Shown here: positions 33,863 to 41,941 of the stretch, piece by piece
Layout of the letters: each line of letters starts with the position of its first letter
Position numbering within the stretch: position 1 is the first letter of the stretch
NCBI GenBank assembly: GCA_041750975.1
Contig: JBGSYN010000182.1
Span: 1 to 55,615 of the forward strand
Source of the DNA: JBGSYN01 sp041750975
GTDB taxonomy: Bacteria; Pseudomonadota; Alphaproteobacteria; Geminicoccales; Geminicoccaceae
Direction of reading: 5' to 3'
DNA length: 55,615 nucleotides
Notes under the pieces: model-generated
The model's input: the letters and a program-made list of their open reading frames with translations, nothing else
Database searches by the model: none
What the model was told of the DNA's origin: nothing
Translations under genes and position numbers: made by a program

Positions 33863-33896
33863 GAGATAGCCGATCCGAATTACAGTACGGTGACAG
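33863..33896 (-). promoter_or_regulatory. Pho box and -10 element of phoD
   Basis: On the minus strand CTGTCAC-CGTA-CTGTAAT (33896 down to 33879) fits the PhoB consensus of two 7-base repeats 11 bases apart. Exactly 10 bases further comes TATCTC (33868-33863) as -10, the geometry of PhoB-activated promoters. It lies upstream of phoD and directs transcription toward it. Confidence 0.7.
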
Positions 33897-33968
33897 TGTC
33901 AGCAGGAGGTGCGCGAGCCACACCGAAGACCATGGGGAAAAGGCTCCGGCTCTCTGGCCGCTTCGGCC

Positions 33969-34016
33969 AACTGATCGAGGGGGTACAAGGGGAAATCGGA
34001 TTTCCCCCTGATTTTA
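33969..34016. repeat. Palindromic intergenic element, copy B (3' of the histidine phosphatase)
   Basis: AACTGATCGAGGGGGTACA then GGGGAAAT/ATTTCCCC around CGG (33989-34007). It starts 4 bases past the stop of the gene at 34021 on the minus strand. It matches copy A (32106-32150) in sequence, orientation and position relative to a gene end. Together with the Pho box it fills the 186-bp gap before phoD. Confidence 0.7.
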
Positions 34017-34020
34017 TGGC

Positions 34021-34575
34021 TCAGCGGATGACGAGGGTGCCGTGGACGGTGACGGCGCCTTGGTCGTCGAGGCTGAAGGCGACGATTTCCCCGGAGGTCG
34101 GGTAGACGCGGGTGAGGGCGGTAACGTTGACCTGGTGGGTGACGAGCATGGTTTTTTGCCCGTCCGGCAGGGCTTCGAACCAGTCGCGGGTAGCGGCCGT
34201 TTGTTCATCGCGGAGGCTGCGGCGGCGAAAGAAGGAGTTGAGGGCCTCAAGCTCTTCGACGGGGCCGAGCTCGAGCAGTGCCGCGGTGTCGAGGCAGCGG
34301 CACCATTGGCTACTCACGATGCGATCGAAGGCGATGCCTTGCTCTCTGAATGCCGCACCGATGGCGCGGGACTGGTCCCGCCCGGCCTCGCTCAGATTGC
34401 GTTGGGTCGAACATTCGCCGAGTGTGAAGTCAGGCGGGTCGCCGGTGCCGGGCGCCGATGCATGACGCATAACGGCATGGACGCCAGGTTGTTGCATCGC
34501 TTGCCAAAAGGCCTCGTTCGCCGCTGCCGGCAATGTCCAGAACAGGCAGATCGCGCCGATAAACAGCGGTCTCAT
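34021..34575 (-). CDS. Exported histidine phosphatase family protein
   Basis: A 184-residue phosphatase of the branch 2-like histidine phosphatase superfamily, with a signal peptide (LFIGAICLFWTLPAAA, cleavage before NEAFW). The phosphate pocket motif is AVMRHASAPG (Arg37-His38). STQRNLSEAGRDQSRAIG and SSQWCRCLDTAALL supply further Arg residues, and LVTHQVNVTAL holds the second catalytic His. It is probably periplasmic and releases phosphate from small esters. Its ATG overlaps the FNT gene stop (ATGA), so both are on one transcript ending at palindromic copy B. Confidence 0.9.
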   Translation of the reverse strand: MRPLFIGAICLFWTLPAAANEAFWQAMQQPGVHAVMRHASAPGTGDPPDFTLGECSTQRNLSEAGRDQSRAIGAAFREQGIAFDRIVSSQWCRCLDTAALLELGPVEELEALNSFFRRRSLRDEQTAATRDWFEALPDGQKTMLVTHQVNVTALTRVYPTSGEIVAFSLDDQGAVTVHGTLVIR

Positions 34576-35375
34576 TTGAGCTCCCCCGCAACCTGGCCGT
34601 AAGCCAGAAGGGCGAACAGGCCCGTCCCCCCCAAAATGTTGCCGGCCCCTGTCGCCAATAATAGGAGGATGCCCTGCAGCAACCCTTGTTGGTCTTCCAG
34701 GATCAGCAAGAAGACTTCGACACCACCGACGACGACGTGGGCGAACTCTCCGAGAGCGATGAGGTAGGTCATAATCAGGATGATCAAGATCTGGCTGCCG
34801 CGATTGCCGGTCATCATCCAGACCATTGCCGCAACGAAAAACCCGGCCGGAATCCCTTGGAAAAATGCTTCGGTCGGACTGCGCGATGCAAAGTGCCTCG
34901 CGACTTCAAGCAATGTCGTGAGCTGTTCCGGTTTGACCACCGGGAGGGCCGACAGAACCCAGGCGGCAATCAGGGTGCCAACCGTATTGGCGACCAGGAC
35001 AATACCCCAGAGCCGCGCCGTCCTAAGGAGATTATTCCAGCTTGGATGGTCCAGCAGGGGCAAAACCGGCGTGATGGTATTTTCGGTAAAGAGCTGAAGT
35101 CGGGCGCAGATTACGAGCAGGAAACCGATGCTGTAGCCGAGCGGAATGATTGCGTCTCTGCCCGGAATCTCGGGGATGGCATCCCTCAGGAAACCCTGAC
35201 CCAGAAGGGACGCGCTGATACCGAGACCGGCCGCGACGCCGGACCACCAGAGGGACGCCGCGGGACGCTGCATCTCGTCGTCACCCTCCTGCGCCACGGT
35301 CGCGTACATCTCGGCCGAAGTTATGCGCATCGGAAGCTCGTGTCCGGTGGAATGTTCTTTAGCCGGCTCAGCCAT
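34572..35375 (-). CDS. Formate/nitrite transporter (FNT) family channel
   Basis: A 267-residue pentameric-type inner-membrane channel with six predicted membrane segments. Typical blocks: WWSGVAAGLGISASLLGQG, GYSIGFLLVICARLQLFTENT (third helix and the re-entrant region), WGIVLVANTVGTLIAAW, FFQGIPAGFFVAAMVWM, and EFAHVVVGGVEVF. This pattern is closer to the YfdC-type branch than to FocA. The transported monovalent anion is unknown. Hydrophilic N-terminus (about 45 residues). Overlaps the histidine phosphatase gene. Upstream 250 bp (35376-35623) has no gene. Confidence 0.88.
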   Translation of the reverse strand: MAEPAKEHSTGHELPMRITSAEMYATVAQEGDDEMQRPAASLWWSGVAAGLGISASLLGQGFLRDAIPEIPGRDAIIPLGYSIGFLLVICARLQLFTENTITPVLPLLDHPSWNNLLRTARLWGIVLVANTVGTLIAAWVLSALPVVKPEQLTTLLEVARHFASRSPTEAFFQGIPAGFFVAAMVWMMTGNRGSQILIILIMTYLIALGEFAHVVVGGVEVFLLILEDQQGLLQGILLLLATGAGNILGGTGLFALLAYGQVAGELK

Positions 35376-35590
35376 CGATCTTCCTCGAGAAATGAGAGTG
35401 AGAGATCAATGCAACGCGCAAAGCGGCATTTGGTTCAGGTACTGTTCATGCCTTGTGGATATCGGGGCAATCGCCGGCGCGAATGGCCTGCAATAGGAAG
35501 GTCATGGGGCTGTGAGGAATTTGCCCGCGCTGAGCCCGGTGACTGAGAACCTTAGCTGGGTCACGGGCGACAGGTATTCCTGACGGAGCC

Positions 35591-35610
35591 GCGCCGCGTG
35601 CGAGCGGCGC
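35591..35610 (-). terminator. GC-rich stem-loop after the EF-hand gene
   Basis: GCGCCGC and GCGGCGC pair perfectly (7 bp, 6-base loop) 14-33 bases past the EF-hand gene stop in its direction. No T-run follows, so factor-dependent termination or RNA stabilisation is as likely as intrinsic termination. The remainder of 35376-35590 holds nothing I can name. Confidence 0.4.
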
Positions 35611-35623
35611 CGCAACGCGTTCT

Positions 35624-36112
35624 TTATTCCTGATCGGTCCCACGGTCGTCACCGCGATCGCCGCGACGGCCTCGGCGCATGTCCTCGGCGGAAAGGACAC
35701 CGTCTCCATTCTGGTCCCGCCGCTCGACCAGTGCCGCGTAGGGCTCTGAGAACTCCTCCAGGGTGACGATGGCGTCACCGTCGTCGTCGTGGTCCTGGAA
35801 CCGGTCGACCATCCGCTCGCGCATGGCATCGAGCCACAACGCCTGGTACTCGTCGAGCGTCAATTGGCCGTCGCCGTCGGTGTCGAACTCGGTGATTTGA
35901 TTGGCGCGGAATTCGTCGATCTCGGCCTGGGTGATTTGGCCGTCCTCGTTGAGGTCAAAGATCTCGACCGTGCCCCAGCCGCCGCGCATACCATGACCCC
36001 CGCCGCGGTCGCCGCGATGACCATGTCCCTGTGCCTCGGCGACGCTTGCGAGCGCCATCGTTGTCAGAACGGCTCCCGCAATCGCCAGCGTCGTGAAAGG
36101 TCTTATATTCAT
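35624..36112 (-). CDS. Exported EF-hand calcium-binding protein
   Basis: A 162-residue periplasmic protein: signal peptide (AIAGAVLTTMALASVAEA before QGHG), then a His/Gly-rich linker (GHGHRGDRGGGHGMRGG), then four EF-hand loops: DLNEDGQITQAE, DTDGDGQLTLDE, DHDDDGDAIVTLEE and DQNGDGVLSAED. The third loop has one extra residue before its Glu. The C-terminus is Arg/Asp-rich. ATG 36112 is chosen because the signal starts there. It presumably buffers or senses calcium; no enzymatic domain is seen. Alone between the FNT and suhB genes. Confidence 0.85.
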   Translation of the reverse strand: MNIRPFTTLAIAGAVLTTMALASVAEAQGHGHRGDRGGGHGMRGGWGTVEIFDLNEDGQITQAEIDEFRANQITEFDTDGDGQLTLDEYQALWLDAMRERMVDRFQDHDDDGDAIVTLEEFSEPYAALVERRDQNGDGVLSAEDMRRGRRGDRGDDRGTDQE

Positions 36113-36219
36113 GATTGATGTTCCATCCATGTCTCGAGTTGACGCCCGAACATTTAGCGCGGTCTCGTAACGGGATTATCGCCAGCAAGCGCTAAACTGT
36201 AACGGATGGTAACTCGGCC

Positions 36220-37032
36220 TTACTCTGCATCCGTCCGCATCGCTTCCTTGAGCAATGCCGATAAGCGGGGAAAGTACCAGTTGTTCGCGGCGACGAGGGT
36301 GCCCTTCTCGAACAATGAACCTTCGCCCTCGAGCCGGCCGACGCGGCCGCCGGCCTCGCGAACGATCAGAATGCCGGCAGCGATGTCCCAGGGCTTCAGG
36401 CCATATTCCCAAAAGCCGTCCTGACGGCCTGCGGCAATCCAGGCGAGATCGAGTGCCGCCGCACCGAAACGTCTGAGCCCCGCTACATGACTGGCGACAT
36501 GATCCATCTGCCGGGTGAAACCGTGGGCGCGACCCTCCCAGTTCTGGACCGGCAGACCGCAGCCGAAGACCGCCTGGCTCATGTCACGCCGCTGACTGAC
36601 GCGGATGCGGCGATCATTCAAGAAGGCACCGTCACCCCGATCCGCAGTGAAGAGCTCATCCTTGATCGGATCGAAGATCACCGCAGAGGTTATCTCGCCA
36701 TGCTGCTCGAGTCCGATCGAGACGGCGAACTGCGGAATCCCGTGGAGGAAGTTCGTGGTACCGTCGAGGGGGTCGACGATGAAGCGGCTATGCGGGGAGC
36801 TGCCTTTGAACTCGCCAGATTCCTCGAGGAGAAATCCATAGTCGGGCCTGGCCTTGCGAAGCTCCTCGAAAATCGTGCGCTCGGCTTGCCGGTCGGCGAT
36901 GGAGACGAAGTCGCCCGGGCCTTTGAGCGAGACCTGGAGCTGTTCGACCTCGCCGAAGTCACGGACCAGCTGCCGGCCGGCGCGCACGGCGGCGCGCACC
37001 ATCATTTCGAGGTTCGGGGAGCGGCGGGGCAT
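36220..37032 (-). CDS. suhB: Inositol monophosphatase family protein (SuhB-like)
   Basis: A 270-residue Mg-dependent phosphatase. Metal-site motifs in order: LLEESGEF (about 68-75, Glu), FIVDPLDGTTNFLHG (84-98, Asp87 and Asp90) and the C-terminal YGLKPWDIAAGILIVREAGG (Asp). Substrates in the family include inositol phosphates, fructose-1,6-bisphosphate and, in E. coli, SuhB also acts in rRNA transcription. Length fits. It follows efp by 19 bases and is the last gene of the tkt-to-suhB run on the minus strand. Could also be a CysQ-like enzyme, but the motifs favour SuhB. Confidence 0.9.
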   Translation of the reverse strand: MPRRSPNLEMMVRAAVRAGRQLVRDFGEVEQLQVSLKGPGDFVSIADRQAERTIFEELRKARPDYGFLLEESGEFKGSSPHSRFIVDPLDGTTNFLHGIPQFAVSIGLEQHGEITSAVIFDPIKDELFTADRGDGAFLNDRRIRVSQRRDMSQAVFGCGLPVQNWEGRAHGFTRQMDHVASHVAGLRRFGAAALDLAWIAAGRQDGFWEYGLKPWDIAAGILIVREAGGRVGRLEGEGSLFEKGTLVAANNWYFPRLSALLKEAMRTDAE

Positions 37033-37051
37033 GTCGGTTCAATCTTGGAGA

Positions 37052-37621
37052 TTAGTCTTTGGCACGCTCGACATAAGCGCTATCGGCGGTCGAGACGACG
37101 ACACGGGTACCGCGCTCGATATGCGGCGGCACCATGACCCGGACACCGTTGTCGAGAATGGCGGGCTTGTAGGAGGCAGCGGCGGTCTGACCCTTCACCA
37201 CGGGGTCGGCCTCGACGACTTCGCAAACGACGGATTCGGGAAGCGTCACGCCCAGCGGTCTGCCTTCGTAGGTCTGGACCGAGCAGATCATGCCCTCCTG
37301 CAGAAATACCGCAGGGTCCCCGATGAGGGCACGATGCAGAGCCACTTGCTCGAAGCTCTCTTGATTCATGAAGTTGAGATTGTCGCCATCGTCATAGAGA
37401 AATTGAAAATCCGCTTCGTCGAGACGAACGCGCTCGACGGTGTCCGCAGCGCGAAAGCGCTCATTGAGCTTGGTGGTATCTTCCACGCCTTTCAGCTCCA
37501 CCTGTTGATAGGCGGGACCCTTGCCGGGTTTGACATGTTCGGTTTTGACGACGACCCAAAGCTTTTCCTTGTGCTCCAGCACGTTACCGGGACGAATTTC
37601 ATTGCAACTTATTTTGACCAT
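37052..37621 (-). CDS. efp: Elongation factor P
   Basis: A 189-residue ribosomal factor that relieves stalling at polyproline. Three OB-type domains. The domain I loop that takes the post-translational modification is HVKPGKGPAYQQ, with Lys34 at the tip (some alphaproteobacteria modify Lys by EpmA/B; no such genes are here). The C-terminal MVPPHIERGTRVVVSTADSA is characteristic. It overlaps the thiamine-phosphate-synthase-like gene by 13 bases and is therefore coupled to it. Confidence 0.97.
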   Translation of the reverse strand: MVKISCNEIRPGNVLEHKEKLWVVVKTEHVKPGKGPAYQQVELKGVEDTTKLNERFRAADTVERVRLDEADFQFLYDDGDNLNFMNQESFEQVALHRALIGDPAVFLQEGMICSVQTYEGRPLGVTLPESVVCEVVEADPVVKGQTAAASYKPAILDNGVRVMVPPHIERGTRVVVSTADSAYVERAKD

Positions 37622-38259
37622 TGTTCCCTGCGCACGCCACTGATGGCCTGAATGTAAGGTTTCACCACCTCATCCGGTGAGGCAGTGCCTTGCCAGATCG
37701 AATTGCCAATAATGATGAAATCGGCGCCAGCTTCGGCCAGGCGGCGCGCCTCATCCGTTGTCGGATTGCCCGAAACCGCGCATGGCAGGACCATAGTCTG
37801 ACCCCACCACTCACATAGGCCGAGGATCGTCTCGAACGCATCCTCGTCCGCTTCGGCATCCTGACTGAAGAAGGTGACATAGTCGGCGCCGGCCTCCCCC
37901 GCAACCACTGCCTGGTGGCCCTCGTCGCCAACGACGACGCCGATGATGAAATTGGGACCCATTGCCTGGCGCATTTTGGCAACGCCCGAAGCGCTTTCAA
38001 GCTCACAGCCGTTGACGAAGGATGGAATATCGAGCCGTGAGCCTGGTTCGAGCCTGACAATGAGAGCCTTGCTCACCGTGCTGCACTGAACGCCGACATG
38101 CATGAGATCCGGGTGGCCGATCGCCGTTATCACGCCCGCGACCATCCGATCTTTGAGACAGGACAAGGCAGCCAAATCGAAACTCGGGGGCAAATCGAGG
38201 ATCAGCCGCGCCCGAGCGTCTTCCCCCTCGATCCAATCCTCGTCGGTCGGCAAGCTCAA
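37609..38259 (-). CDS. Thiamine phosphate synthase-like TIM-barrel protein
   Basis: A 216-residue ThiE/TenI-like protein. Blocks: ARLILDLPPSFDLAALS, IVVGDEGHQAVVAGEAGADYV, FIIIGNSIWQGT with the C-terminal phosphate-binding GADFIIIGNS. The typical ThiE motif for pyrimidine-pyrophosphate binding is only partly recognisable, so the reaction is uncertain; many alphaproteobacteria carry this paralogue between fba and efp. Its ATG overlaps the fba stop by 4 bases (ATGA) and its end overlaps efp. Confidence 0.75.
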   Translation of the reverse strand: MSLPTDEDWIEGEDARARLILDLPPSFDLAALSCLKDRMVAGVITAIGHPDLMHVGVQCSTVSKALIVRLEPGSRLDIPSFVNGCELESASGVAKMRQAMGPNFIIGVVVGDEGHQAVVAGEAGADYVTFFSQDAEADEDAFETILGLCEWWGQTMVLPCAVSGNPTTDEARRLAEAGADFIIIGNSIWQGTASPDEVVKPYIQAISGVRREQWSK

Positions 38260-39173
38260 GCGTCGCCGAGATAGATCTTGATGACCTCATCGAGCAATTG
38301 CAGTGCATCCGCTTTGGGCCGGCGGAAACTGTTGCGGCCGATGATCGAGCCCGACCCGCCGCCATCGCGGATCTGGCGGATTTCATCGAGGAGGCCTTGC
38401 GTATCCTTGGCTTCGCCGCCGGAAAACACGACGATTCGCTTGCCGGCAAAGCAACATTGCATGATGTGATGGATACGCTCCGCCATGGTCGCTCGAGGCA
38501 CCTCGGCATAGGCACTTTTTGCGGCACTTATATCGATCATATCCTGGGGCGGTTTGACCTTGATGACGTTGGCACCCATGAGCGCCGCCATGTGCGCGGC
38601 GTAGCCAACGATATCGAGCGCCGTTTCCCCGTCCTTGCTGACCTTTCCGCCCCGCGGGTAGGACCAGACAACGGCCGCAAGGCCGCAGCTCTTGGCCTCG
38701 CGAATTATCTCCCTGAGTTCTTCCATCATGGCATAGCAGGCATCGGAGCCAGGATAGATCGTGAAGCCGACGCCAACGCAGCCGAGGCGCAGGGCATCCT
38801 GGATCGACGCCGTCACCGCCTGGTCGGCCGGGCCGTCGGCAAGACTATTGGCGCTGTTCATTTTGAGGATAGTCGGGAGTTCGCCGGCATAGCTGTCGGC
38901 GCCGATCTCGAGCATACCAAGCGGTGCCGCATAGCCGCTAAGGCCGGCCTCAAGCGCCAACTCATAGAGATAATGGGGATCGTAGGCCGCGGGATTCGAT
39001 GAAAAGCTGCGCGCGGGACCGTGCTCATAGCCCTGATCGACCGGCAGGATGACGAGCTTGCCCGTACCGGCAAGACGCCCCTGCATCAAAAGGCGGACCA
39101 GACTGCTCTTCACGCCTGGGCTTTCACCTTCGTACCAGGAGAGAATTTCTCTAACTTTCGGTGTCACACGCAT
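38256..39173 (-). CDS. fba: Class I fructose-bisphosphate aldolase (DhnA/FbaB type)
   Basis: A 305-residue archaeal/FbaB-type aldolase that reversibly splits fructose-1,6-bisphosphate. LVILPVDQGYEHGPARSF (about 41-58) is the N-terminal signature; YAAHMAALMGANVIKVKPP contains the Schiff-base Lys; VVFSGGEAKDTQGLLDEI and GSGSIIGRNSFRRPK supply the phosphate-binding loops. It lies downstream of pgk and a small conserved gene on the same strand, in a glycolysis/gluconeogenesis run. Class I type fits with the absence of zinc-ligand motifs of class II. Confidence 0.92.
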   Translation of the reverse strand: MRVTPKVREILSWYEGESPGVKSSLVRLLMQGRLAGTGKLVILPVDQGYEHGPARSFSSNPAAYDPHYLYELALEAGLSGYAAPLGMLEIGADSYAGELPTILKMNSANSLADGPADQAVTASIQDALRLGCVGVGFTIYPGSDACYAMMEELREIIREAKSCGLAAVVWSYPRGGKVSKDGETALDIVGYAAHMAALMGANVIKVKPPQDMIDISAAKSAYAEVPRATMAERIHHIMQCCFAGKRIVVFSGGEAKDTQGLLDEIRQIRDGGGSGSIIGRNSFRRPKADALQLLDEVIKIYLGDA

Positions 39174-39228
39174 TGGCTTATTCCCTCTTCACAAACGACA
39201 AATCCTGAACGCGCTCGTCTCGCACTGA

Positions 39229-39651
39229 TTACACCGAGCCGGGCATTTTACCAAGGCACGAGCGCAGGCGGCTAGCCGCATCATCGTCGATCTGGAGTTC
39301 GATCTCCGGGAGGTCGAGGCGCGTTTTCACGGTTCCGCCGAGCTGTTCGAGCATGTCATCGAGCTTTCGATGAATACTTGCATCGCCGCGAAAAAGCAGA
39401 TGCTTCATGCCAGCGCGAATGGCGGCGAGGGCGGGACCCGCATCTGACCCGACATCAATCCGGACAGGCCAGCCGACGGAGCGCTCGATCTCGAAAATTA
39501 CAGCCGCCCCAAGATAGGCGGAGAGACCATCGACGGTTACCAGTTCGACCGGGATATGATGCTCTTGCGCAAAACGGCGGGCATCTTTGGCCTGGCGGAG
39601 GGTATGAAACCGGATGGACCATGGCGGCCCCTCCGGAGGACTGCCTGTCAC
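39229..39651 (-). CDS. Conserved hypothetical protein between pgk and fba
   Basis: A protein of about 140 residues. Conserved-looking blocks: DARRFAQEHHIPVELVTVDG, YLGAAVIFEIERSVGWPVRI, DVGSDAGPALAAIRAGMKHL, LFRGDASIHRKLDDM. The pattern GDASIHRKLDDM and the alternating beta/alpha design suggest a small alpha/beta fold, but I do not recognise a function. I chose the GTG start whose GTGA overlaps the pgk stop; a start at 39699 would overlap pgk by 52 bases. Located between two glycolytic genes, so it may regulate or accompany them. Confidence 0.7.
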   Translation of the reverse strand: MTGSPPEGPPWSIRFHTLRQAKDARRFAQEHHIPVELVTVDGLSAYLGAAVIFEIERSVGWPVRIDVGSDAGPALAAIRAGMKHLLFRGDASIHRKLDDMLEQLGGTVKTRLDLPEIELQIDDDAASRLRSCLGKMPGSV

Positions 39652-40850
39652 CCGCTTCGAAGTGCCGCGACACCTGGCAATTCCTTGCCTTCGAGCCACT
39701 CCAGAAAGGCTCCCCCGGCGGTCGAAACATAAGAGAAATCATCCAGCACATCGGCATGGATCAGGGCCGAGACAGTGTCGCCGCCGCCGGCGATTGACTT
39801 GAGACGACCGGCCCTGGTCAATTCCGCGGCTGCGGTGGCAATCATATTGGTCCCCTGATCGAAAGGCGTTACCTCGAAGGCACCGAGCGGACCGTTCCAG
39901 ATCAAGGTGCGCGATGCCTCAAGCTTACCGGTGATCTGTGCAATTGTGCCGGGACCGATATCGAGGATCATCTCATCGGCGCGAACCTCGGAAATCGTGC
40001 AGGTGCGAGTGTCGGCTTCTTCCTTGAATTCGGTTGCGACGACCGCATCGCTCGGCAGGACTATTTCGACACCCTTGGTTTCGGCTGCCGCCATGATGGC
40101 ACGGGCATTGTCGGCGAGATCCCGCTCACACAGTGATTTGCCGACATCCTTGCCTTGGGCATTGAGGAAGGTGTTGGCCATTCCCCCACCGATAATCAGC
40201 GTATCCATTCGTTCGAGCAAATGGCCGAGAACTTCCAGCTTGGTCGAAACCTTGGCGCCGCCGATGATCGCAGCCGTTGGCCGCTCGGCTCCTCCCACCG
40301 CCGCTTCAAGTGCCTCGAGTTCCGCCTGCATCAGCCGTCCTGCATAAGCCGGAAGGCGGTCGGCGAGACCGACGACCGAGGCATGGGCCCGATGCGAGCA
40401 GGAAAAGGCGTCGTTGACATAAGCATCGCCGAGCAGCGCCAGAGCGTCGGCAAAAGCCGGATCATTCCTCTCCTCGCCGCTGTGGAAGCGAAGATTCTCC
40501 AGCAACACAATTTGGCCTTCGCCAAGGCCACTGACGATTCGATCAGCCTCGTCGCCGATGCAGTCGCTCGCAAACGCCACGTCGACGTCGCCGAGAGATT
40601 TGCCGAGTGCTGCCGCAATCGGTTTCAGGGACATGGCCGGCTGCACCTGTCCCTTGGGTCGGCCGAAGTGGGACAGAACGACAACCTTTCCGCCTTTTTC
40701 GCGGAGTTCCCTGATGGTCACGGTAGCCCGCTCGATACGGGTCGGATCCGTGATCTCGCCATCCTGCATCGGTACGTTGAAATCGACCCGGACCAGGACC
40801 CGCTTGCCCTTCGGCTCAAGAACCTCAAGCGTCTTGAAGCGCTCGGCCAT
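39648..40850 (-). CDS. pgk: Phosphoglycerate kinase
   Basis: A 400-residue two-domain kinase transferring the 1-phosphate of 1,3-bisphosphoglycerate to ADP. N-terminal RVLVRVDFNVPMQDGEI, the substrate-loop VVLSHFGRPKGQ, ENLRFHSGEERND, then the nucleotide domain with AIIGGAKVSTKLEVLGHLL, GGGMANTFL, and the C-terminal SIAGGGDTVSAL. Minus-strand GGAGGTA precedes two consecutive ATGs (40853, 40850); the second has better spacing. Its stop overlaps the next gene (GTGA). Upstream gene is gap, 44 bases away. Confidence 0.97.
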   Translation of the reverse strand: MAERFKTLEVLEPKGKRVLVRVDFNVPMQDGEITDPTRIERATVTIRELREKGGKVVVLSHFGRPKGQVQPAMSLKPIAAALGKSLGDVDVAFASDCIGDEADRIVSGLGEGQIVLLENLRFHSGEERNDPAFADALALLGDAYVNDAFSCSHRAHASVVGLADRLPAYAGRLMQAELEALEAAVGGAERPTAAIIGGAKVSTKLEVLGHLLERMDTLIIGGGMANTFLNAQGKDVGKSLCERDLADNARAIMAAAETKGVEIVLPSDAVVATEFKEEADTRTCTISEVRADEMILDIGPGTIAQITGKLEASRTLIWNGPLGAFEVTPFDQGTNMIATAAAELTRAGRLKSIAGGGDTVSALIHADVLDDFSYVSTAGGAFLEWLEGKELPGVAALRSG

Positions 40851-40897
40851 CATTACCTCCGCTGAACCGACGCCTCACCATAGCGGCCGGTGAGTGT

Positions 40898-41902
40898 TCA
40901 AAGCTGTCCCATGTAGCGTGCAGTATCCACCATCCGGCATGAAAAACCCCACTCATTATCGTACCAGGAAGGCACGCGTACCAGCGCACCTTCAATCGAC
41001 TTGGTCGACAACATGTCGACGGTAGAACTTGCCGGGTGATGGTTGAAATCGATCGAGACCAGGGGCTCCTCGCAGCATTCGAGAATGCCCTTGAGCGGTC
41101 CCGATGCCGCCTCCTGGAGCGCCGCGTTGACGGCCTCCAGAGACGCCGTTTTGGATGGCCGGAAGGTAAGGTCGACCAGCGAGACGTTTTGCGTCGGAAC
41201 GCGGATCGCCACACCGTCGAGTTTGCCGTTGAGTTCAGGCAGAACCAGACCGACGGCGCGGGCGGCACCGGTCGAGGTCGGGATCATCGAGCAGGTCGCG
41301 GCACGGGCGCGGCGCAAATCCTCGTGAAAGACGTCGAGCAGATGCTGGTCGTTAGTGAATGCGTGAATCGTCGTCATGTGACCCTGCTCGATACCGAACG
41401 CCTCGTTCATGACTTTGGCAACGGGTGCGAGACAATTGGTGGTGCAGGAAGCGTTCGAGACGACTTTGTGTTCGGGTGTGAGCTTTTGATGGTTGACGCC
41501 GTAAACCACCGTCAGATCGGCACCCGAGGCCGGAGCGGAGACCAGGACCCGTTTCGCGCCGGCGTCGAGATGTTTTGCCGCCGTTTCCCGCTTGGTGAAG
41601 ATGCCCGTGCACTCGAGCACGATATCAATGTCGAGTTCGGACCAGGGAAGATTGGCGATTTCCCTCTCGGAGGTCACTTTGATCGGCCCCTGACCGACGT
41701 CCATGGTGTCGCCTTCGAGCTGCACCTTCCCCGGAAAGCGCCCGTGGACGCGGTCGTAGCGCATCAGATGCGCATTGGTTTCGGCCGGTGCGAGATCGTT
41801 GATCCCGACGCAAACGACATCGTCGTAGTTGTTCTCGACGATGGCACGCAGGATGTTACGGCCGATGCGGCCGAAGCCATTAATGGCGACGCGTACGGTC
41901 AT
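40898..41902 (-). CDS. gap: Type I glyceraldehyde-3-phosphate dehydrogenase
   Basis: A 334-residue NAD(P)-dependent enzyme of glycolysis and gluconeogenesis. VAINGFGRIGRNILRA binds the cofactor; the catalytic Cys153 lies in NASCTTNCLAP and the general base His180 in HMTTIHAFTNDQ. Phosphate-site residues are in STGAARAVGLVLPEL. The C-terminal WYDNEWGFSCRMVDTARYM matches the family. It lies 40 bases after tkt, in the order tkt-gap-pgk-fba common in alphaproteobacteria. Confidence 0.97.
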   Translation of the reverse strand: MTVRVAINGFGRIGRNILRAIVENNYDDVVCVGINDLAPAETNAHLMRYDRVHGRFPGKVQLEGDTMDVGQGPIKVTSEREIANLPWSELDIDIVLECTGIFTKRETAAKHLDAGAKRVLVSAPASGADLTVVYGVNHQKLTPEHKVVSNASCTTNCLAPVAKVMNEAFGIEQGHMTTIHAFTNDQHLLDVFHEDLRRARAATCSMIPTSTGAARAVGLVLPELNGKLDGVAIRVPTQNVSLVDLTFRPSKTASLEAVNAALQEAASGPLKGILECCEEPLVSIDFNHHPASSTVDMLSTKSIEGALVRVPSWYDNEWGFSCRMVDTARYMGQL

Positions 41903-41941
41903 GGCGCAATCCTCCTTCGATTGTTGGCCGATGTTCTGGCG

